33,792 bases of DNA from Akkermansiaceae bacterium (GTDB taxonomy: Bacteria > Verrucomicrobiota > Verrucomicrobiia > Verrucomicrobiales > Akkermansiaceae), in assembly GCA_903878115.1 (NCBI GenBank), contig CAIRGO010000290.1, positions 1-33,792 of the forward strand, given 5' to 3'. The translations under genes were made by a program, and so were the position numbers. The notes beneath the pieces are model-generated. The model did not search any database. It worked only from the letters and a program-made list of their open reading frames with translations, and had not been told where the DNA came from. Shown one piece after another: positions 24,941 through 32,190 of the stretch (position 1 is the first letter of the stretch; each line of letters opens with the position of its first letter).

Positions 24941-25474
24941 ATGTGGAGCATTTTGATCATCATCGGCATCATTCCTGTAGCAGCTTACTGGGCGGGTCGA
25001 TATTTTATTTATCAAAAAACTACCTTAGCTCTTGGTCAGCACGACTGCCGAATCAGCACAGAAGACTTAGCGCAGCGCATGGGTCTTGTGCAAAAAATCC
25101 CACGTTCATTGCGTGGAAAACGCCATTCGTCCGCTCTCGCGGAGATTGTCATGCTCGCTGGTCTCGCAGTTCTAAAGCGTGATCATCTAAAAGCTGTTTC
25201 CATGCGCGAGCGAGCCGATCTTTTTGCGATGGCGATCGCGCCGCTGTCATTGCTTGTGGCGGTTTTCGCGATTTTTGTGGGTAAAAGCATTATCATTTCT
25301 CTCGTGTGCGTGGTGATCGTGAATGCCATCGCAGCGTTGATGAAATTTACCTCAATGACCATTGCGAAACACGCCGCAGTGGTCGGCACGAAATTGCTGC
25401 AGGAGGCGCGCATCCCTCGTATTTCAGATGAGCAGTTGATCGAAAATTGCGTCAAGGTTCTAGCGTGGAAATAA
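24941..25474 (+). CDS. Small membrane protein of unknown function
   Basis: This 177-aa protein has an N-terminal membrane helix (about 2-20) and two further hydrophobic segments (about 95-135: LFAMAIAPLSLLVAVFAIFVG and IIISLVCVVIVNAIAAL). It then has a basic/amphipathic C-terminal part with FTSMTIAKHAAVVGTKLLQEARI. The order of segments and the final helix recall the YugP-type neutral zinc metallopeptidases, but there is no HEXXH zinc motif. If related, it has lost catalysis. I do not assign a function. Its neighbours (flavoprotein upstream, secretion ATPase downstream) give no clear hint. Confidence 0.6.
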   Translation: MWSILIIIGIIPVAAYWAGRYFIYQKTTLALGQHDCRISTEDLAQRMGLVQKIPRSLRGKRHSSALAEIVMLAGLAVLKRDHLKAVSMRERADLFAMAIAPLSLLVAVFAIFVGKSIIISLVCVVIVNAIAALMKFTSMTIAKHAAVVGTKLLQEARIPRISDEQLIENCVKVLAWK

Positions 25475-25652
25475 AATATTCCGAGTGAATCTATTTCTTT
25501 TTGGCAAGAAAATTCGGTGCTGATTGGCAAAGAAAAAAAAACATGCTTCTCGCCAGTTGACATTTGCTGCACTTCTGAACAAAGTCGTTTCCGCAATCTT
25601 GGAGAAACTGTTTTTCCAAAACTTACAGATCATCAAAAAACTACTAAATCTC

Positions 25653-27305
25653 GTGTTTTCCAACGAAGACTACATTCTGCAATTACTGACCGAAGCTGGC
25701 CTGGTCAGCGATCATGTGATCGACTCTGTTCGCCAATCTGGCGGCAATCAATCAGTGATCGATAAGCTCATCCGCGATGGTCACATCGATCAGGTCGAGA
25801 TCGCCAAGGTGCTTGCATCTAGCAATGCTCTGGAGTTTTTTGATCTAGCAAATACTTCTGTCGCACCAGAGGTGGCCAATAGTATTACCGATGAAGTAGC
25901 GCGTCGCTATAAGGTGATACCTGTTTTTGATGATGGCTCCACGTTGACGCTTGCCATCGCTGATCCGTTTGATTTTGAAACGCTGGATGCATTGCCTCAT
26001 GTGCTTACCCGTGAGATCAATTTTGTGGTTTCTACGCCCGATTCCATCAATTCGATGCTGAAAAATTTCTACGGTGCGCAAGACCAAGGTGCGGCTGGTG
26101 CTGTGGATGAATCGATCGATGTCGAAGGCACTGATGCCCCCATCATCAAACTCGTTCTTGGCATGTTGGTGGATGCGTTTAACAACAGAGCATCTGACAT
26201 TCACATCGAGCCGTTAGAGACCTCGGTGCGTATCCGCTACCGGGTAGATGGTAAGCTGATCGAAGTGGCCAATCATCCGAAAAAATTGCTGCCATCCATC
26301 ATCGCTCGTCTTAAGGTTATGAGCACCAGCATGAGCATTGCGGAAAAACGCATGCCTCAAGACGGACGAATTCAGGTTAAGATCGCTGGAAAAGATGTGG
26401 ACCTGCGTGTTTCCTCGGTGCCGTCGAATCATGGTGAATCGATCGTCATGCGGATTTTGGATAAATCGGGTCTGGTGCTTGGTTTGCCAGAGCTTGGGTT
26501 TTTCTCAGATGACCAAGCTACCTTTGAACGCTTGCTTGGTTTGCCCGATGGCATCATCCTCGTCACAGGTCCTACTGGTTCTGGTAAGACTACTACACTT
26601 TACGGTTGCTTAAATGCGATCAATAAACCGGATAAAAAAATCATTACCGTGGAAGACCCCGTCGAGTATGAAATGGCCGGCATCAATCAGGTGATGGTCA
26701 GAACCGAGATTGGGATGACCTTTTCCAATGCTCTGCGTGCCATGCTTCGCCAAGCTCCTAACATCATCATGATCGGAGAGATTCGTGATGCGGAAACCGC
26801 AAACATTGCCATCAACGCCTCGCTCACGGGTCACCTTGTGTTCTCCACGCTGCACACCAACGATGCTCCTTCTGCGGTTGCGCGTTTGGCAGATATTGGC
26901 GTCAAACGTTTCCTTATCGCCTCGGCAGTGCGTGCGGTGCTGGCACAACGCTTGGTGCGTAAACTTTGCCCTGCATGCAAAACTCCGATAGAACTTTCCG
27001 ATAAAGAATTGCGCGCGCTTCGTCTCGATGCTTCACGTATGGTTGACGCCACCATCCAAGGGCCTGTTGGTTGCGAAAAATGCCGCAAAAAAGGCTTCCG
27101 CGGACGTATGGGAATTTTCGAGATTTTTGAAATCGATGACGAAGTCCGCCACTTGATTAACTCCGAGTTATCATCGTCTCATCTGCGCAAACGTGCTCGC
27201 GAAATGGGCATGCGCTCGATGCGCGAAGATGGCATTCGCAAGGTCCTCGCTGGTCTCACATCTGCTCAAGAAGTCATCCATGTCACCATGGCTGATGCCG
27301 ATTAA
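25653..27305 (+). CDS. pilB: GspE/PilB-type secretion or pilus-assembly ATPase (copy 1)
   Basis: This hexameric ATPase powers pseudopilus or pilus assembly at the inner membrane. An N-terminal MshEN/GspE-N domain (about 1-140) is followed by an ATPase core with Walker A GPTGSGKTT (residues 306-314), VEDPVEYEMAGINQV, Walker B IIMIGEIRDAET and [15 protein letters not shown] zinc-type CPAC...CEKC module lies near the C-terminus. I prefer GTG 25653, which gives MFSNEDYILQLLTEAGLVSD, a typical N-terminus, and follows the same ATCTC as the other two cluster genes. The frame extends to a TTG at 25524, which would add a 43-residue basic/hydrophobic segment. It heads the cluster that continues with ATPase 2, PilC and GspG. 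Confidence 0.93.
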   Translation: MFSNEDYILQLLTEAGLVSDHVIDSVRQSGGNQSVIDKLIRDGHIDQVEIAKVLASSNALEFFDLANTSVAPEVANSITDEVARRYKVIPVFDDGSTLTLAIADPFDFETLDALPHVLTREINFVVSTPDSINSMLKNFYGAQDQGAAGAVDESIDVEGTDAPIIKLVLGMLVDAFNNRASDIHIEPLETSVRIRYRVDGKLIEVANHPKKLLPSIIARLKVMSTSMSIAEKRMPQDGRIQVKIAGKDVDLRVSSVPSNHGESIVMRILDKSGLVLGLPELGFFSDDQATFERLLGLPDGIILVTGPTGSGKTTTLYGCLNAINKPDKKIITVEDPVEYEMAGINQVMVRTEIGMTFSNALRAMLRQAPNIIMIGEIRDAETANIAINASLTGHLVFSTLHTNDAPSAVARLADIGVKRFLIASAVRAVLAQRLVRKLCPACKTPIELSDKELRALRLDASRMVDATIQGPVGCEKCRKKGFRGRMGIFEIFEIDDEVRHLINSELSSSHLRKRAREMGMRSMREDGIRKVLAGLTSAQEVIHVTMADAD

Positions 27306-27364
27306 TTCATTCGCTGTTTGCCTCTAACAATTCTTTTCCTTTTCACTCAAAAAATTCTCATCTC

Positions 27365-27655
27365 ATGGACAACCAACAGGTTCTAGATCTCTTTATCAAT
27401 CGCGGCATGATCGATCGATCACTTGCCCAGGATATGCTTCACGAAATCGACAATAGTGGCAAAGAGATCGGCGAAATTCTCGCTGATTATCAAGTCATCG
27501 GTCATCGCAATGACATCTGGCCAGTGATTGCACAGGAGCTTTCCGCGGAAATGGTCGATATCTCAGAATGGTCACCACCAGAGGAAATTCTTGCGCTGGT
27601 TCCCGCTGGTATGGCGCGGTTGCATGGCGCATTGCCAGTGAATTTTACCAATTAA
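27365..27655 (+). CDS. GspE/PilB-type ATPase copy 2, N-terminal fragment (before in-frame TAA)
   Basis: These 96 residues form the MshEN/GspE-N domain of a second secretion ATPase: MDNQQVLDLFINRGMIDRSL, then GEILADYQVIGHRNDIWPVIAQELSAEMVDISEWSPPEE, ending HGALPVNFTN. The frame stops at TAA 27653-27655, and the next codons continue the same domain in the same frame ([18 protein letters not shown]). The normal gene would therefore run 27365-29038, about 557 codons. Either the gene is broken, or the two parts are made as separate polypeptides, or the stop is a sequencing error. The start ATG 27365 follows ATCTC, as in the neighbours. Confidence 0.8.
   Translation: MDNQQVLDLFINRGMIDRSLAQDMLHEIDNSGKEIGEILADYQVIGHRNDIWPVIAQELSAEMVDISEWSPPEEILALVPAGMARLHGALPVNFTN
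27653..27655 (+). other. In-frame TAA interrupting the second secretion ATPase
   Basis: The reading frames on both sides are identical modulo 3, so this is a nonsense codon and not a frameshift. The coding sense continues across it, with LPVNFTN before and [13 protein letters not shown] after. A one-base change from CAA, GAA or AAA would explain it. No other stop interrupts the following 460 codons. Confidence 0.85.
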
Positions 27656-27697
27656 GGGCTCTTTGTCTGTCTCGTCGATCCACTGAATCCCCAAACG

Positions 27698-29038
27698 GTG
27701 GAAGATTTGCGCTTCGCCTTGGGACGTGAAATCATCGTGATGATCGCGCCAGATTATCTGGTGGAGGATCGCATCAGTGAGGCTTACGGCGGCGATGGCA
27801 AAGCGATGGAAGATATTCTCGGCCAACTCGAATTTGGTGGTCCATCTGACCCTAACAGTGTTGATCTAGAAGCTGAGGCTAACTCAGCCCCAATCATCCG
27901 CTACGTCGACCTTGTTCTTTATCAGGCGATTAAGGAGAAGGCCTCTGACATTCACTTTGAACCATTCGAAAAGGAATTCAAAATCCGTTACCGGATCGAT
28001 GGCTCACTTTATGAAATGGCCCCGCCGCCAGTGCACCTTGGCAATTCGATTATTTCTCGTGTAAAGGTAATGTCGAACATGAATATCGCTGAGCGACGCA
28101 TCCCGCAAGACGGTCGGATCGTTAAGCAATTTGGTGATAAACAAGTTGATATGCGCGTTTCTTCACTGCCAACTCAATATGGAGAATCGGTGGTATTGCG
28201 GGTGCTCGATCGCTCATCGGTCAATCTTTCGTTAGAGAATTTGGGACTGCCGCCACACATTTATGAATATATCGGTGATACGATCGAAAAACCAAACGGA
28301 ATTTTCATCGTTACTGGTCCTACGGGAGCGGGAAAAACCACCACACTTTATGCCGCGCTGAGTCGAATCAATACGGTTGATTCGAAGCTTCTTACGGCGG
28401 AAGATCCCGTGGAGTATGACATTGATGGCATTATTCAAATTCCCATCCATGAATCGATTGGACTCGATTTCCCGCGTGTGTTGCGTGCCTTCCTTCGTCA
28501 AGATCCAGACCGCATTATGATCGGGGAAATGCGCGATATTGAAACCGCGCAAATCGCGATTCAAGCAGCACTTACAGGTCACTTGGTGCTCTCCACCCTG
28601 CATACCAACGATGCAGCTGGCGCTGTCACACGTTTGATCGACATGGGTTGCGAGCCTTTCTTGGTGGCCGCTTCTCTGGAAGGTGTCCTGGCGCAACGTC
28701 TGGTGCGAACCATTTGCAAGGAGTGCAAATCTCCCTATGAACCGAACGAAGCAATTCTCACACAGCTCGGCGTTTCTTCGCACGAAATTGGTGACAAGAG
28801 TTTCTATACAGGACGTGGTTGTGCCGCCTGCGGTCAATCGGGTTACCGTGGTCGACAAGGGCTTTATGAGCTTCTCAACATCACCGACCCTGTGCGTGAT
28901 CTGATCATTGATCGTGCCCCATCGGTCGTGATCAAACAAAAAGCCGTTGAGCTAGGAATGCACACCTTGCGAGAAGATGGTTTACGAAATATATACCTTG
29001 GCAATACAACGATCGAAGAAGTGCTCAAATACACCTAA
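27698..29038 (+). CDS. pilB: GspE/PilB-type ATPase copy 2, catalytic fragment (after in-frame TAA)
   Basis: This 446-aa part holds the complete ATPase: [21 protein letters not shown], Walker [10 protein letters not shown] (from 28316), [15 protein letters not shown], Walker [31 protein letters not shown], and the CKECK...[14 protein letters not shown] metal-binding module. GTG 27698 is the first plausible restart codon, 42 nt after the TAA. Every catalytic motif is intact, so the fragment could work if translated, but it would lack the first part of the N-terminal domain that contacts the platform complex. Having two ATPases of this type before PilC and GspG suggests two machines or a mixed function. 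Confidence 0.88.
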   Translation: MEDLRFALGREIIVMIAPDYLVEDRISEAYGGDGKAMEDILGQLEFGGPSDPNSVDLEAEANSAPIIRYVDLVLYQAIKEKASDIHFEPFEKEFKIRYRIDGSLYEMAPPPVHLGNSIISRVKVMSNMNIAERRIPQDGRIVKQFGDKQVDMRVSSLPTQYGESVVLRVLDRSSVNLSLENLGLPPHIYEYIGDTIEKPNGIFIVTGPTGAGKTTTLYAALSRINTVDSKLLTAEDPVEYDIDGIIQIPIHESIGLDFPRVLRAFLRQDPDRIMIGEMRDIETAQIAIQAALTGHLVLSTLHTNDAAGAVTRLIDMGCEPFLVAASLEGVLAQRLVRTICKECKSPYEPNEAILTQLGVSSHEIGDKSFYTGRGCAACGQSGYRGRQGLYELLNITDPVRDLIIDRAPSVVIKQKAVELGMHTLREDGLRNIYLGNTTIEEVLKYT

Positions 29039-29115
29039 GCGATTGGGTTGCTCAACTTATGCTAAGGATAAAAAATGCAAAAAAAGTAAAAAAATCATCG
29101 CCATCATCAAACATT

Positions 29116-29145
29116 TTGTATTAAATCACCTCGTTACTTTATAAC
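29116..29145 (+). promoter_or_regulatory. Candidate promoter before the platform protein gene
   Basis: TTGTAT (29116-29121) and TATAAC (29140-29145) are separated by 18 nt and lie in the 129-bp gap after ATPase 2. The ATG at 29168 would have a leader of about 16 nt ending in AGATCTC. This would let the platform and pseudopilin genes be expressed independently of the ATPases. Confidence 0.5.
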
Positions 29146-29167
29146 TTAAAACCGCTAGACAGATCTC

Positions 29168-30439
29168 ATGCCAAATTTCCAATACCTTGCAATGGATGCC
29201 AAAGGAGAGCAAACCTCCGGAACAATTGAAGCATCTAACGAAACCGATGCGTTAGCAAAACTCCGTGCAGGTGGACTGTATCCGACACAAATTGCTGAAG
29301 CTGGTAAAAACGCCAAAAAAGGTGCTGCGAAAAAAAGCGGTGTCAAAGGTGCTCCTAAAAGCAAAACTGGTGGCCGCATCAAGCCGAAAGTGCTGATGAT
29401 TTTCACGCGTCAGTTGGCAACACTGATCGACTCTGGTTTGCCATTGCTTCGTGGTCTGACAGTTCTTGGCAAGCAAGAGCCAAATCCAGTTCTGCGCGGC
29501 ACTCTCTCCGCTCTATCGGATTCGGTGCAAGGTGGTTCTACGTTCTCCGAATCTCTCGCACAGCACCCACGTATTTTTAATAAACTCTACGTCAACATGG
29601 TCAAAGCTGGTGAGCTAGGTGGTGTGTTGGAAGTCGTTCTTCGTCGTCTAGCAGAATACCAAGAAAAAGCGCACAAGTTGAAAAACAAAATTGTGTCCGC
29701 CATGGTCTATCCAGTGATCGTGATGTTCATCGCGGTTTCGATTCTGTTGTTCCTAATGATTTTCATCGTGCCGAAATTCAAAGACATGTTCTCGGAAATG
29801 GGCGATGCAGAATTGCCATTGATTTCTCAAGTTGTCTTCGGCTTCTCCGATTTCCTCATTAAGCCGACGATTTGGATCATTCCTAACATTGTCTGGATTC
29901 TTCTATTCTTCTTCGGCGTCTACATGGGATTTGCCGCTTGGGGTCGCACGCCAAAAGGGAGAACCTTTATTGATAATCTGAAATTGCGTTTGCCAATTTT
30001 TGGCGATATCCAACGAAAGAGTGCTGTTTCCCGTTTCTCGCGAACTCTCGGCACTCTGGTCACTTCGGGTGTGCCCATTTTGCAAGCTCTTAACATCACC
30101 AAAGAAACCGCAGGAAACGTGGTGATCTCCAAAGCCATCGGCCAAGTGCACGAGGCCGTGAAAGAAGGTGAGTCGATTGTCACCCCACTGCAAGCTTCTG
30201 GTGTGTTCCCGAACATGGTGATTTCCATGGTCGACGTGGGTGAGGAAACAGGACAATTGCCAGAAATGTTATTGAAAGTTGCTGATGTTTACGATGACGA
30301 GGTTGACAATGCAGTAACCGCGCTTACTTCTATTCTTGAACCGGTGATGATTGTTTTCCTAGCTCTTGTTGTCGGCTCGGTTGTATTTGCTCTCTTCCTA
30401 CCACTGATCAAGATCATCAATACCATGGGTGCGCAGTAA
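29168..30439 (+). CDS. pilC: GspF/PilC inner-membrane platform protein
   Basis: This 423-aa polytopic protein anchors type II secretion or type IV pilus machinery in the inner membrane and couples the ATPase to pilin polymerisation. After a short N-terminal domain (MPNFQYLAMDAKGEQTSGTIEA), a Lys/Gly/Ala-rich linker (about 47-73) leads into the first GspF domain (FTRQLATLIDSGLPLLRGLTVL). The membrane segments around 175-200 and 220-260 follow. The second GspF domain (FSRTLGTLVTSGVPILQALNI, then MVDVGEETGQLPEMLLKVADVYDDEVD) and a final helix close the protein. All parts are intact. The pseudopilin gene starts 37 bp after its stop. ATG 29168 is chosen by the family N-terminus. Confidence 0.95.
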   Translation: MPNFQYLAMDAKGEQTSGTIEASNETDALAKLRAGGLYPTQIAEAGKNAKKGAAKKSGVKGAPKSKTGGRIKPKVLMIFTRQLATLIDSGLPLLRGLTVLGKQEPNPVLRGTLSALSDSVQGGSTFSESLAQHPRIFNKLYVNMVKAGELGGVLEVVLRRLAEYQEKAHKLKNKIVSAMVYPVIVMFIAVSILLFLMIFIVPKFKDMFSEMGDAELPLISQVVFGFSDFLIKPTIWIIPNIVWILLFFFGVYMGFAAWGRTPKGRTFIDNLKLRLPIFGDIQRKSAVSRFSRTLGTLVTSGVPILQALNITKETAGNVVISKAIGQVHEAVKEGESIVTPLQASGVFPNMVISMVDVGEETGQLPEMLLKVADVYDDEVDNAVTALTSILEPVMIVFLALVVGSVVFALFLPLIKIINTMGAQ

Positions 30440-30476
30440 TCTGCCGCCCCTGTCTCTCCCCAACCAAAAAAACACC

Positions 30477-31073
30477 ATGAAAAAACCAAATCGTATCGCA
30501 TTGCGCTCGTCGCTATTGATTTCTGCACGCGCCTCACGCGGCTTCACTCTGATGGAGCTACTCGTGGTGGTCGCGATTATCGTGATCCTTGCCGCGCTCT
30601 CTCTGGGCGGTTTGGGCTTTGCTCAGCGCAAACAAGCGCTAGAGAAATGCAAATCACAGATCAAAATGCTGGAGACCGCTTTGGAAGAATATAAGCTCGA
30701 TACTGGTCGTTATCCTGTAGCCGTAGACAATGGATCAAATACACTTTATCGAGCTCTCTACTGGGATAGTAACAACGATAACAGCGGAGTTGGCACGGAT
30801 ACGCTGCAAAAAGTTTACTTGGCGGAGCTTGACCCTTCCAGCAATAAGCAAGGATGGAGCAGCAATCCAATCGCCTCAGCCGCGAATACGATCAAAGATC
30901 CTTGGGGCAATGATTACAATTATCGTTCAGGTGCTCTCGCTTCTGGTGCTACCAACACTGCGGCGATGAATCCTGATTTTGATATCTGGTCATTCGGTCC
31001 TGATGGCCTACCTGGAACCACCACCGCTGGCACTGACAAAGCTTCGTTAGATAATATCACGAACTGGAAGTAA
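30477..31073 (+). CDS. gspG: GspG-like major pseudopilin
   Basis: This 198-aa prepilin has a 22-residue leader, a prepilin-peptidase site Gly22|Phe23 and Glu27 at mature position +5, followed by the hydrophobic helix FTLMELLVVVAIIVILAALS. The C-terminal half matches type II secretion GspG: DTGRYPV, DPWGNDYNYRSG and FDIWSFGPDGLPGT, the region that binds calcium in GspG. This argues for a type II secretion-like pseudopilus instead of a motile pilus. The ATG at 30477 is preferred; an upstream in-frame ATG at 30429 would lie in the end of pilC. The leader before the ATG is A/C-rich without a Shine-Dalgarno site. No GspD secretin, GspC or minor pseudopilin gene is in the window. Confidence 0.9.
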   Translation: MKKPNRIALRSSLLISARASRGFTLMELLVVVAIIVILAALSLGGLGFAQRKQALEKCKSQIKMLETALEEYKLDTGRYPVAVDNGSNTLYRALYWDSNNDNSGVGTDTLQKVYLAELDPSSNKQGWSSNPIASAANTIKDPWGNDYNYRSGALASGATNTAAMNPDFDIWSFGPDGLPGTTTAGTDKASLDNITNWK

Positions 31074-31080
31074 CTTTGGC

Positions 31081-31097
31081 GGAGGCGTCTCGCCTCT
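31081..31097. terminator. GC-rich hairpin between convergent gspG and hscB-like genes
   Basis: GAGGCG (31082-31087) pairs with CGCCTC (31091-31096) around TCT, in the 38-bp gap between two convergent stops. It lacks a T-run on either strand, so it would be a weak intrinsic terminator or a barrier to read-through and 3' decay. Confidence 0.4.
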
Positions 31098-31111
31098 TAG
31101 CCTGCATTCTC

Positions 31112-31654
31112 TCAAAAGCACTTGCCATAACGTTCACGCAATTGCGCTTGCCATTTTTCAATAAATGCCAAGTCGCGCACAAGAATCCACGCTTCTTCAT
31201 TCGTGATTTGACCGTTTTCCATAGTGGTAAAATGGTCTGTTTTTTCTGACATCAATGTCTCCAGTGAGGCCTGCAAACTGTCAATTTTTTCACGGCAGTG
31301 CAGAACTTCGTTTTCTAACAATGCGCGTGCTAAATGGCTCTGCGCTTTGTCTTTTTTGCGCAATACTTCATCAATCTCTTGCAGGGTTTGTCCTACTACG
31401 CCAAACCAATCAAGCAATGCACCATCGACAACACCACGCGCTTCACCGTGGATTTCACGGAGTTCTAACCAATGCTTGAGCCGTTTCGATGGGCTACGCA
31501 AAATCTTATACGCTTCGCCAAGCTCGGAAAAATCTTTTTCGGAACCTCCTTCGTCGGGATGATGCATGCGACCTGCTTGACGAAATGCCGCACTCAATGC
31601 CGATTCGCTGAGATCCAGGGTTTCAGTAAGTCCTAGCAAAAAATATGCATTCAT
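31112..31654 (-). CDS. HscB-like J-domain co-chaperone
   Basis: This 180-aa protein has an N-terminal J domain with the HPD tripeptide (residues 32-34, in RMHHPDEGGSEKDFSELGEAYKIL) and a helical C-terminal domain rich in charged residues, as in HscB. HscB delivers the Fe-S scaffold IscU to the Hsp70 HscA. The placement directly after an ErpA/IscA-type gene, with stop and start overlapping as TGATG (31656-31652), supports a role in Fe-S cluster assembly. The start is ATG 31654; a GTG at 31657 is less likely. HscA and IscU are not in the window, so the identity as hscB is probable but not certain. Confidence 0.75.
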   Translation of the reverse strand: MNAYFLLGLTETLDLSESALSAAFRQAGRMHHPDEGGSEKDFSELGEAYKILRSPSKRLKHWLELREIHGEARGVVDGALLDWFGVVGQTLQEIDEVLRKKDKAQSHLARALLENEVLHCREKIDSLQASLETLMSEKTDHFTTMENGQITNEEAWILVRDLAFIEKWQAQLRERYGKCF

Positions 31655-32013
31655 CACGCCGCGAAACTTTCACCGCAAGAGCAGGTTACCACCGCATTCG
31701 GATTGCTGACTTTAAATCCGCCTTGCTGCAAGTCGTCTGACCAATCCAATTCACTACCGCTGACAAATAAAGCGCTTTTTGGGTCGATCACTACATTGAC
31801 ACCATTGCTAGGCACTAAAATATCTCGATCGCGCGGGCCATCGACAAGGTCCATTTTATATTGCAAACCGCTGCATCCGCCGCCGATGACAGCAATCCGC
31901 AACGCCCCTGAAGCACGCCCCTGTTTTTCTAGCAAGCCACGCAAATGCGCCGATGCCGGATCGAGCACGCGCACCAGTTTTTCGTTGCCAACTTTGTAGT
32001 TAATTTCTGCCAT
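31654..32013 (-). CDS. erpA: A-type iron-sulfur carrier (ErpA/IscA family)
   Basis: A-type carriers pass [4Fe-4S] or [2Fe-2S] clusters to target apoproteins. The 119-aa protein has the three invariant cysteines: Cys47 in GGGCSGLQY and Cys111/Cys113 in TCSCGESF. I choose ATG 32013 (MAEINYKVGNEKLVRVLDPA); the open frame to 32097 adds 28 residues not typical of the family. A hairpin lies 5 nt before this start (32018-32035). On this strand TTGACT followed 17 nt later by CAGATT is a possible promoter with a short leader. The J-protein gene is translationally coupled downstream. Whether it is ErpA or IscA cannot be decided from sequence reading. Confidence 0.9.
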   Translation of the reverse strand: MAEINYKVGNEKLVRVLDPASAHLRGLLEKQGRASGALRIAVIGGGCSGLQYKMDLVDGPRDRDILVPSNGVNVVIDPKSALFVSGSELDWSDDLQQGGFKVSNPNAVVTCSCGESFAA

Positions 32014-32017
32014 GTAA

Positions 32018-32035
32018 GGGACAACAATCTGTCCC
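32018..32035 (-). promoter_or_regulatory. Hairpin just upstream of the erpA-like start
   Basis: GGGACA and TGTCCC (32018-32023 with 32030-32035) form a 6-bp stem with a 6-nt loop, ending 4 nt before the ATG at 32013. It occupies the place of a ribosome binding site and could limit translation or be part of a protein-binding operator. The stem is short, so chance remains possible. Confidence 0.3.
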
Positions 32036-32190
32036 TGTAAGTCACGAAAGTCAAATACCATCTTGCATTTCCCTAGAATGTGGCCACTGCCATACATCGC
32101 AACTCGGCTCTCCTTTCACATCTCCACAAAAAGTTCTCACCGCGCAGACTTTGCTCTTTCCCTAGGCACGGTTTGTGCTAATTTTCACGC

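Noticed and set aside
27640-27700. Frameshift in the second secretion ATPase
   Set aside because: Both parts are in the same frame; the interruption is a TAA codon, not an insertion or deletion.
10600-31060. Frequent GTTAG pentamers as a possible uptake or chromosome-organising signal
   Set aside because: The impression comes largely from TTA leucine codons; I could not count reliably against expectation, so no claim is made.
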